Positions 35,167-45,134 of a stretch of DNA of 64,000 nucleotides are shown here, in pieces (within the stretch, counting starts at the first letter, position 1; every line of letters starts with the position of its first letter). The notes below the pieces were generated by a model. The model was not told where the DNA came from. It saw nothing but the letters and a program-made list of their open reading frames with translations, and searched no databases. The stretch lies in NCBI GenBank assembly GCA_032358165.1, contig JAALGY010000034.1, positions 558,001 to 622,000 on the forward strand, read 5' to 3'. Source of the stretch: Diplosphaera chodatii (lineage: Eukaryota; Chlorophyta; Trebouxiophyceae; Prasiolales; Stichococcaceae). A program made the position numbers and the translations under genes.

Positions 35167-38100
35167 CTAACAACAGTTCCAGCAGGTTTCGTTGCACCAT
35201 TCTCCAATAGGTGTGCCTCTGATGTTATCTGTCCTCGCGCTACATCTGCATGTGTCCAGATGTAGCGCATCTGGACACATGCAGCAGCCTAGCTCCCCTG
35301 CCATTGGCAGCACCAGTACGGTGGCTTCGTCTTGCCTGCTGTTGAATGCCTCCCGGGAGGACCTGTGCACCAGGTCCCGTAACCTACGCATGGCCTGCTT
35401 GCTCACCTCGTCTGCATTCGGTACAGCGTGGTCATCGCGCCCCTTGAAGCCGGAGAACTCGGCCAGGTGGGCGGTGTGGGCATCGTGCGCATGCGGCTGC
35501 GACTCAGACGCAGCGCTGTACAGCGCCAGCTCCTGCCGGCATTGTGCACATCAGCGATTAACTGGCATGTTCGTTGGCAGCGCTTGCGCTGAGGGTATGA
35601 AAGGCTCAGCAGATCCCCAAAAGTGAGCTGCAGGTGCACAGTTGTTGGGGAAGACCGGGCAACGCAGTAAGTAAGTGAGTCTGATTATCCAAAGCGACTT
35701 TGACGTCGCAGTAGCACACCGTTTTGCGGGTCAGGCGGAAGAACAGCTCGTACAGCACAGCACCCAGGAGGCCGCCTGCAAGCCATCAGGTCATTCTGTC
35801 ACCAGGCTCAGACCTGAAGTCTACATGATTCTTTCATCGCAGGCCGTAAACTCCATTACTGTGCCAAGTCGATCCATTGACAACCGTCAAGACACCATGA
35901 CAGCATGCAAGGACATGTGACGCACCACACATAGGGCCGACCCTGCGAAATATCGACAGATTTGGTCATTGGACGGATCGCACCAGCAGCAGTCCTCGCA
36001 ACACAGCGTCACTTGAGCAATGTGACAAAAGATACTCCAGATACGCAGCACTATGATCAGACAGGATGTCGCACCAGAAGATCCACTGGTTCTTCCTGCA
36101 GGGCAGCGAGGCAATGATCACCATGTGTCAATCAGGAAGGAGCAAACACCCACATAAAGCTGTACAGGACTAACAATGACAAGCTGGTGTGAGACCTGAT
36201 TAGCAGCTGATGACATGAACAGTTCTGCATGCCAGCTGAAACTCACCACAGGCCGCCGATGACGGCTGGTCCAAAGGAGCGGGCCGCTGCAGTGGATCAG
36301 CCGGCCAGATTAAGTTCATTCGATGTGCAGGGTGAATGAATTGTATTGAGATGCTCTTATTGTTGCTCAGCTGTGACAGGTGGGCTGAAAGAGCTGAGCA
36401 TGGCTGCACAGCAGTGCTGAAGCCCTCTCACGGTTGATGGAGCAGCCGTCGATGGGCACTGCGATCAGGTGGCAGATGAAGACGGTGAAGCCGATCGCGA
36501 AAGGCGCCAAGACCTGCAGCCAGGTGCTGCACGTGTCATCTTTAACTAGATGGCAAGTGCATCTAAATCAACTGCAACACGTGGGCCAGCTTCCTGTGCC
36601 ATTGCGGAAGCTCGTAGGACCATCATCGATACACAACACTCTCATGACCTGCACGCTCCCCGCTCGAGCATCACATCTGAGGAGTGGTCAAAGGCGCCCC
36701 GCTAGTGCTGGACCCTCGAGCACTCACCGGCAGGTGTGGGCCAACTGCGCTGCGCTTGGAGTCTGTGGCGGCAAACACGACAAAGACCAGGACCTGCACA
36801 ACAGGAGAGGCACAACACCTTGTCCACACACATTGTGCTGACTGGCGTCGTCTGCAATAATAATGCACCGGCTGGAGCCATCTCATACGATAGAAATGCT
36901 GCATGATAGGCTGGCTGCCATGATACTGCGTGCTCTTTGGAGGATGAGAAGTGGCGCGCACGGCTGTCAGCAGGGCTTCCATGCCCCAGACCGCGCTCTC
37001 GTGCAGGGTGGCGATGCCGATGCCATTGGCGCCGCCGCCAGCCGCGTGCCACGCCACGCGGTCAATCTGGCCGCATGTCACAAGTGTTGGTTCGATCAAT
37101 CTTGTCGTACACGCCTGCCAGCCTTACCAGCTGCTGTGCATATGTGGCATGTCTCCACACTGAGAACAGCAAGTGACATTGCCAATTCTTCCAGTGGGAC
37201 CGATGCCATCAGGAGCGGGTGGGACGGGCATGGTGATGTGGAAAGTCACGAGTCAGGTGCGCACCAGCCATGGGAACAGGCTGCCGAATATGGCACCCAG
37301 CATCTGCAGCAGCAAAGGGCTGAGGAGTAAATCCTTCTGTATCATCTGACTGGGGGTGGTCGGTGCAGCTCCATGGCAATATCAAACTGCACTGCGAGGC
37401 CATCGATAGCAAGGCCAGGAAAAAGGTGCAAAGTGCGAAACCTGAGCGATCCAGTAGCAGAAGGCGCGCTGCAGCGTGATCTTCTTTGCCACCAGGAAGC
37501 CCAGTGTCACTGCAGGTAAACACAGTTTGATGGGGATGTCACAGCCGTGCAGGTGGCATGTGCAGTCCTTGGTTGCGCTCAAGCAGGGCAGAAACCAATT
37601 CAGACACAGTGCCATCAACCTGCGGGGTTCAGATGTCCGCCTGCATACAGGCAACAGCTCCATCAGGAAGCTGCTGTACATGTGCCCAACGAAAAGCGGA
37701 TCATGTTGTTTCAGTCGAAGCCGGCAACATGAGAGCATCCCTGTGAAACCGTATCATGTGTAGCGCAGCAACAGTGGCAATGCAGTGCACCTGAGAAGCT
37801 GGCAGTGGCGTACACCAGGGCCCCAATCGAGAGGCCAAACACGGTGGCAATGCTCAGCAGGCGGGCGTCGGTCAGCAGGCACGAGGTGGGGTCCGCTGCA
37901 CGGGGAAGATCTAACGATCATGCCTCACCCCGTCTGGCAGCTAGCATGCAGATGCAACGAAGGTGCAGCTGAGTGTTTCTGATATGGGAGCTGCAATATG
38001 TCATTGCTGGGCACTGGAGGGTGCAGTAGTCAAGTGTCTCTGCGCTTCACACACATGTACACAACGGGAGCGTGGCTCACCCACTTCACCGCCGGTGATT

Positions 38101-38612
38101 GGTGCGCCGAGGCCCACATTGCTCGCGTGGCAACTGAAGGTGACGTGGCCGATCGTGATCAGCAGGAACGCCGTCATCCCTGCACAAGCAGGAGGGCAGC
38201 TTGCTGCTTTAGCTTGCGCAGCCTCTGATGTGCACACCTACTGGAAGTGGGTGTTAGCGCTACATACACTGATGTCAATACTCAGGTGAGACGCTGCGCA
38301 CGATCGACACGCTTACCCATAAACTCTGCCAGGATCGCCTGCAGTGCCGCAGGGCCCGAAGTTCAGTGAACAGAATGTCACGTCTCCGGCGTCAGAGCCG
38401 AGGTGCACTGGCAGTAGTGGCACCGAGCAGTGATGAGCGTCCACAACAGCAGGTGAGCCAGCGCGCTGCACCTTGATGAAGGAGCCGTTGAGCGGCTCCC
38501 AGCATGGGAACTTGAGGCCGAGCTGCGGCGCGGGGATGGGTCCCACCCAGAAAGGGGTGCTCTTGCTGCGGGGCTGGCCGCCCCGGCCATCCGCCACCGG
38601 CGCCTCCCCCAT
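35167..38612 (-). CDS. Aquaporin (MIP family), copy 1
   Basis: Six-helix membrane channel, most likely for water. Recognised exons: 38472-38612, 38317-38338, 38081-38179, 37791-37895, 37620-37640, 37442-37509, 37265-37303, 36962-37066, 36728-36793, 36432-36513, 36247-36286, 36075-36095, one ending at 35775, and one from 35532 down. Motifs: TAFLLITIGHVTFSC (H2), SGGHLNPAVTLGFL (first NPA), AVWGMEALLTA, VLVFVVFAATD, CHLIAVPIDGCSINPARSFG (second NPA) and YELFFRLT. His in CHLIAVP, Cys before SINPAR and the Arg fit a water-type selectivity filter (inference). The junction after NQWIFW does not close in phase. The C-terminal exon reads TAHLAEFSGFKGRDDHA and stays open to 35167; it could instead be spliced after NADE. 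The start Met is the first in the exon; an upstream exon is possible. Confidence 0.85.
35237..35284. repeat. Two overlapping, mutually exclusive perfect inverted repeats
   Basis: Arms CTGCATGTGTCCAGATG (35246-35262) and CATCTGGACACATGCAG (35268-35284) form a 17-base perfect stem with a 5-base loop. Arms GCGCTACATCT (35237-35247) and AGATGTAGCGC (35258-35268) form an 11-base perfect stem with a 10-base loop. The two stems share bases, so only one can form. They lie at the 3' end of the aquaporin transcript. Confidence 0.85.
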
Positions 38613-41542
38613 GCTGGGCCTGCAGGCAGCAACAACTGGGAGGGTCAGTAAGAGCAGAATGCGGATGGCACACTCGAGCAACGGGGCAAGTCAAAACCTT
38701 GCACCACATGCATGGCAAGGCCGAGCTGCCATCATGGCAGCTGCCGCCAGGCGTGGACTGCTGCAAACGAGTACATCATGCCACACATCAGTCGCTTGGC
38801 TCACGGCCCCATGCCGCGAGCGCAGCCCGGTGAGGACCTTGTCCACTGTTCCCTTTGTTGAGTACGAGGAGGGGTCGTTCTGTTTCCCCCAGACAGGTCA
38901 ATTTGGTGACTCTTCTAGCTAGTCTTCATGCAGCGGAGGTGCGCGGCTGGGGCGGATCTACCCTTGAGGCGCCGTCGAAGGAGCGGCTCGGGCCTCGATC
39001 AGCCCGCCCGGGAGTCTCTGATACACCATGTCGCAGACCCTTCGTACCACGCTGCTTGGAGGCCATCAGAATCGGACCACCGACGTCACACGCTGGCAGT
39101 GATCCATGCCACGCAGTGACCTGGTGTGGCCGAACTTTACCACTTCGAAGGGCAGCGTCACGCGAAACTGTTGGAAACCTAGTTTGAAGGCATTTGAGAC
39201 TGATCTGCCGAGTTGAAGAGCCGCTGTGGGAGCGGCAAACTAGTACGAGAGCCCAGTGTCGCATCCTGCCCTTCTGAGGCCCCCGGGTGGGCAAAACAGA
39301 CAGGTGTGGGTCCAGAAAGCCATTAGCACAAACAAAAGTGGCAAATGTTGCCTCTCCGCAGTGATAAGACGCCAGCGGAGTGGTTTCGGCTGTCGCCGCG
39401 CACAATTGTCTAGTTGCCCCCGATCCCAGGCACAGGCTTTCGACGGCCGCTGCACTCTTTGGTCCCAGAGAAAGTAGTTTTTAGCGCTTACAATGGAGTG
39501 TTGATCTATGCATGCACGCCACTTTGCACCGCGCAGTCGTTGAAGGTTTTGATGCGACGAGAACCTACTCACCGCTCAGGGCAGGCCCAGGGCGGCTCGT
39601 GTCCAGGTTCAAGGCAGATATGGCCCGTCGGAGCCTCTAATGAACCTGAAAAGGATAAATACAGAGCTACACCGAACGGAGCTCGTCTGCCGACACCGAG
39701 TTCTGCACTGTACAGCCCACAGTCGTCGTGCCACTATGCCGAAATCGCACAACTCTCCGCCAGATCTGGCAGGCTTGTGGCGCAGCCGAGCGTTGATCGC
39801 AAGCAAGCACAGCGGCGGAAAGAGCTAGACACCTCATCTGGGGCAGTGACGGCAGCAATCAAGCTGACAACAGCCCCGTCTGTGAACTTGGGACGCTCAC
39901 CCCTGACCGTTGGCTTGGCGCTGTTCGTTTGCTGCGCCTCCACACCGGACGCCTGCTCTCGGTTTGCTGGCAATCAATGTGCTTGAACACCAAGCAACGC
40001 TGCGGATAGTCGGCAGGCTGTCGGGCGCGTTCAGGACCTTGGCACCTGGCACTGACGTGGCGACAGTGTGGCAGTACAGCCAGGGTGTAAAATATCTGGA
40101 CGCCCTCCGCCTGGCGCGGGCTCTCGTGAAACCCTGAGACGCCTAACGTGGCACTGGACGATCCAGGCAGGCGTACAACGCAAGATGTGCAGCATGAAGG
40201 GGACATGTGTGCTCACAGTGGATGGGCTTAAGCGTGCCTACGCCTAGTATACATCATCGCATGCGAGTGGTCATTGTGTCACGGATTACCCGCCTGCTTA
40301 CAAGCCACCGCAGTGCTCGATCTGTCGCTGACGTATGCATGACCGTCATGCCCTGACGTCTGTGTTGCGGACGTCATCACATCTGATCCACAAGTGATTC
40401 GAGGCCGGCTTGATGGAGATGCATGCATTCGACAGTACCAGGGCAGTATTACACAGTGCCTGCGGCCTGAGGCGAAGGCAGTGTGCAGCAGACTACTACC
40501 GTCGACAATTTGTATGTGAGGCAGCATCAAGTGCGACTCATGCGCTGCCGTGCCATTCGTCAGTGAACTTAGGTGCTGTTGCTGGCGTGTTGCCTCACCC
40601 CAGATGCTGGCTGCGGCCATGCACAGCTGCAACATAGGCCAGCTGCTGCTACGCCTAGCAGCCAAGCGGCCCCGCAGTGGTGACTGCCTAAGGTCAGGGC
40701 ACGCCAGCCTCACCCGCAGTGCCAACTTCGTCAAGCATTGGCAGCGGCAGGCGGCAGCGGCACAGACCCTGGGCCGGGCTGCTGGTGCTAGCCTCAGGGA
40801 GGAAAACCGAGGCTGCTCCTTGACGTATCAAATGCGATATCAAAAGCTCGCAAAGCTGGGTGGCGGCTGTGGCAGGGTGCGGCCGCGGAAGGAGTGGGGT
40901 GTCGGCTCCGGCATCAGACCCTGCGCACAGCAGGGAACTGAGCTTTGGTTCAGGCCATGACCAGCTGGCGGGCTTGTGGCACTAATGTGCAGCAGTGACG
41001 CAGGTTTGCGTGCCCAAAGATGTGGAAGGAGAGCATGTTTGCCAGGCAGGTCGCAGCTCAGCTAGCGTGAGATGCGGCTGCCGACATTCGAGACCGAGCA
41101 GATGCCGTGGACCACACCGCACCTGCAGCTCAGGGGGCGCTGGGGTGGTGTGCCTGCCACGGGGTGGGCCGCTGGGGGCTGTGCTACCACAGGGTGGATC
41201 GCGGCGTGCGTGTTGTGGCGGCCGCTCCCGGCGCCCTGCAGCCCGCCAAATGGCGGCAGCAGCATCTGTGCGCAGCACATCTGATGAACTCCAGGCCAAC
41301 AGAAACCCACCCACATTGCACATGCACATCAATCCAGCATGCATCGAGCGGTTCACCTGACGACACAGACCCAAGCGCCTGTCAGTGTATGGCTCGCTGT
41401 AGCACACGCTCTCTTTGGCAAGGTGACTACATGCCCAGGGTTGTGCGGAGCATATGCACGTACTTGCAGATGGGTGCGGTGCCACAGATGTGCATGGCTC
41501 CAAACACTGGCAAAAGCTGGGGACGCTACCATAGTGTCTCTA
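38613..41542. other. Long inter-aquaporin region with a compositionally distinct stretch
   Basis: No gene recognised. Roughly 38860-40150 lacks the TGCA/CAGCAG texture of the neighbouring intergenic DNA; its largest open stretches (39414-39986 plus, 39734-39973 minus, 38926-39405 minus) overlap and resemble nothing I know. It may be a decayed insertion. 40280-41540 looks like ordinary intergenic sequence and may include a 3' exon of the second aquaporin near 41060-41280. Confidence 0.4.
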
Positions 41543-44500
41543 CTAGTCTATAGTATTGTGGGCACCTCGCACCTCGTCCGTGCCCGGCTGATCGTGGTTC
41601 TTGTGGCCGCTGAAGCCCGAAAAGTCGGCCAGGTGCTTTGCGGCCTCCTCATCGGGCGGCGGCTGTGGCGCCTTGTCATCGCCGTCGCCGTTGCTGTCGT
41701 CCTGTGACAGGACATTATTCTAGGCAATGTGGGCTTGTCGCATCTGGTATAATTCCGTTGCGTACATATATAGATGCTGAGCCAGTGATGCTTTGCGGGT
41801 CAAGTTGGAAGCAACCAAAGTAGGGCAAACAGTGGTGACATCGGCGACCTTGGGAAGGACTGGGGTCGGCTGCACTGGGGATGAGCAGGGACCATGGTCA
41901 GCTCACCTCGTCACGGCTCAGGCGGAAGAACACCTCGTATACAAGAGCACCAAAGATGCCACCTGCAGATTGGTCATATGACGTATCCAGGTGCCAGTGG
42001 CTGCTCTCAGAATGCGCTCAACAGGCAGCTGACCTGTGCGCCGGCATGCTCCACTCAGACGTCACTCTGGATTTCCCCAAAACTCACCGCTGAGAGGTCC
42101 TACCCTGCAATACAGTAGCCACGCACATGTGTGCACGAGCCTGTCTGATCGCTCTGACCTTGTGCTGTGCTGCTGTGGCTCTGCTACCATAGGTATTCTG
42201 TGGTGCACAGTTTCGGGCATCTCACTATGCAGTGCGCTCACCAGAAGATCCACTGGTCCGTCCTGGGATGACAAAGCACCATTGCAAGAATCAGCCCAGT
42301 GGAGCAGGCCCATGCAGGACATGGCACAGCACGCCCAGAAGGGTGTCCGTGGGTCAGACGCACAGTGCCACTGCAGCAGCCCATGCGCACCAGATGCCGC
42401 TGACGACTGCCGGCCCAAAGGAGCGCGCCGCTGTAGACACAATTGTAGGGTCGTGTCGAAGAACATGATGAGCTGGCAAGGGACTGGTCGGACTCGAAAT
42501 GAGCAGTGTGTGTCCAGAAGGGCGCAGCAATGTCAGCGTGCCATCATGGCTCACGGTTGATGGAGCAGCCGTCGATGGGAACGGCCACCAGGTGGCACAC
42601 GAACACCGCGAAGCCGATGGCGAAGGGCGCCAGCACCTGCAGCGCAGTCATCGGGCACCATTGTCGAGTCGTGGGTACAGTCTGCTTCGTACATGAAACA
42701 GTCAAGCCCTGACGAAGGGAGGCACCTTACTGTTCAGGATGCGCTGCAGCAAGCCAGATTGGAAGCTGCACTGAGTGCACCGGTCATGCACGATCATGAG
42801 CAAGTGAGCAGCAATCTGCAAGCTCACTGGGATGTGGGCTTCGAGGGAGGCGCGGCGCGCATCGGTGGCGGCAAACACCACGAAGACGAGCACCTGCATT
42901 GTCACATACACAGCACCTCCTGACACCTTCCGAGCTGCTTGGGCTGCCCAAGGTAGAGATGCTCGCCACTGCCCTAGCTTGGTGCACTTACTCTCTTCAT
43001 TGAGCGCCTGCATGTTGCCATCATATCAAGGTTGAGGTCTGAGCAAGCAATCACCTACCGCGGTCAGCAGGGCCTCCATGGCCCACACAGCGCTGTCGTG
43101 CATGCCCGGCACCGCGGTGTTGGAGTTGGTGCCGCCCTTTGCAGCGTGCCATGCATCCCGGTCGATCTGTGCAGAGCGAACAGCAGCTGCTGCCAGAGGG
43201 ACAGCATGCTGTGGAGGTTGTCAGCTGTCGGGCACACCCTCACCCACTGGTATGGTACGGTATGTGGATGAGACGTGTGGTGCTTTCAAAGCGCTGCTGG
43301 GTAAGGTCACTCACCAGGTATGGGAACAAGCTGCCCAGTATGGCACCGCTGATCTGCAACAGACACAGCATGATCAGGTGGAAGGAGCTGTCCGCATCCA
43401 GCACCGCAAAGCGATGCGGCTTGTCCTTGTTAATGTGTTCTCTTCCATTGCTGCAAGCTATGCTCTTGCAAGACGTGCCAGCTCAAGCTGATGCGAGGCC
43501 CAGAGATGGTCACCTGAGCCACCCAGTACCACAACGCACGCTGCGCTGTCACCTTCTTCGTGCACAGGCACCCCATGGTGATGGCCGGGTTCAGGTGCCC
43601 GCCTGCAATTAGCGGACAACAGCAGCTGTCACCGTTGGCGACAGGCGGCGAGCTGGGTTCACACCCTCCTCATGCATCTTTCCTGATACCACCAGCCATG
43701 TTTGACACAAGTGCAACAAGCTACATACTGAGCTGACAGGCTGTCGAAAACGGCTGGTGAGCAGAACACTTGGGCTTACAGGCCTCACTGGGCACCGGGA
43801 AGTCTGCCGCTCAAAGCCTGACGCACCTGAGAAGGATGCGGACGCGTATACCAGGACGCCAATGGTCAGGCCGAACACCGTAGCAATGCTGAGGATGCGC
43901 GCGTCAGTCAGCAGGCATGACGTCGGGTCACCTGCACAGAGCAGTGGCAACCAATGCTCAGCCAAAGTGCTTGTGTCCCCACATCGCTGACAATACATGT
44001 GGACTGCAGTGTTTGACAATGTGTGCGGGTCAGCATCTGACACCATTGGGATGTGCCAGCACCTCGTTGACAGGTTTCACACCCGACAGTAGTGTCAGAG
44101 TCCACATGGAAACGCACTGAATTGCGTCTAGTCACAGACTTGGCTAGAGGTGACGCACCGACTTCACCGCCGACCACGCCGTTGCCCTGCCCAACATTGC
44201 TAGCATGGCAGCTGAAGGTGAGGTGTCCGATGACGATAAACAGGAAGGCTGTGGTGCATATGAACTCCACGACTACCGCCTGTTATCACACGCCCAATAT
44301 TTGGGGTCAGACTGAGGCTCGGTTTTCGGATCTATTTCAAGCATGCCACTCAGCAGGTAGCTGTGGATCCTTACGGTTCCTGGCAGCTGCAGCAATACAC
44401 ATCCGATCCACAACATCGACAACCGGTGTGTTTCAGCTGGACGGTGATGCAAATGCATGCCAGCAGGTGGCAGCAGTACATCGATCAGGCTGGTGCAGTT

Positions 44501-44761
44501 CGTAGCGACGATGCCACATTGGCACGGCAAGCGACAGGCGGGTATGCACTTCAGGATATTGAAAGGCGGCACCTTGATGAAGCTCCCGGTGAGCGGCTCC
44601 CACGGCGGCCACTTTGGGCCGATCTGCGGCAGCGGCAGACGGCTCGGCTGCGGGGAGGTCATGTTGCTACTGCCACCGCCAATTTTCCCGCCGTCGACGC
44701 TGCTGTCCGCATTGCCTGCCAGCAGGCCACTTGGAGCGTCCAGCGAGTGTTCTTGGCTCAT
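41543..44761 (-). CDS. Aquaporin (MIP family), copy 2
   Basis: Tandem paralog of the aquaporin at 35167-38612. From MSQEHSLDAPSG (44761) it shares the pre-helix motif WPPWEPLTGSFIK with WEPLNGSFIK of copy 1. Next: VEFICTTAFLFIVIGHLTFS, GDPTSCLLTDARILSIATVF, GGHLNPAITMGCLCTKKV (first NPA), WHAAKGGTNSNTAVPGMHD, VLVFVVFAATDARRASLEAH, CHLVAVPIDGCSINPARSFG (second NPA), DQWIFW and GALVYEVFFRLSRDE. The tail is DDSNGDGDDKAPQPPPDEEA then LADFSGFSGHKNHDQPGTDE. If read through, it stops at TAG 41543; splicing after TDE to an exon near 41.2 kb is an alternative. An upstream in-frame Met at 44845 would add 28 residues containing CQRCGKPH. Compared with copy 1 it lacks two introns. Confidence 0.83.
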
Positions 44762-44845
44762 GTGGACAACCAGGCAATAGCTGTGGTGAGGTTTGCCGCA
44801 TCTCTGGCAGGTTTTATTCTTTGCAGGGTCCATCTCGATCTCCAT

Positions 44846-45134
44846 GAATGGGCACTAACCATTGCACGGAGCCTTGTACTCTTTCCATCCGAACAGCAAG
44901 ATGCACGTTGCCACTGTTTGCTCGCAGCGTGCTGATCGAAAGCAAACCGAAAGCCAAGCCGATGGTACTGCAGGGTTTAGGCATCCAGCCCTGCATCTCA
45001 CGCTTCTGCGCCATGCAAGGCAGCAAGAAACACATTCCTAAGCCCTCACAGCGGAAGCCACTGAGGCTTGCACCTGCCAATCCGAACCCTGAAACCACGA
45101 TGCTACTAAGCTTGGTCCTGAAAGCAAGAGTGGA
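44846..45134. other. Short intergenic stretch
   Basis: Promoter of aquaporin copy 2 and 3' flank of the zinc-ribbon gene. No exon supported. Confidence 0.45.

Noticed and set aside
39414..39986. 190-codon plus-strand open frame considered as a transposon gene.
   Set aside because: No transposase, reverse transcriptase or integrase motif; overlapping open frames on the other strand; kept only as part of an unexplained region.
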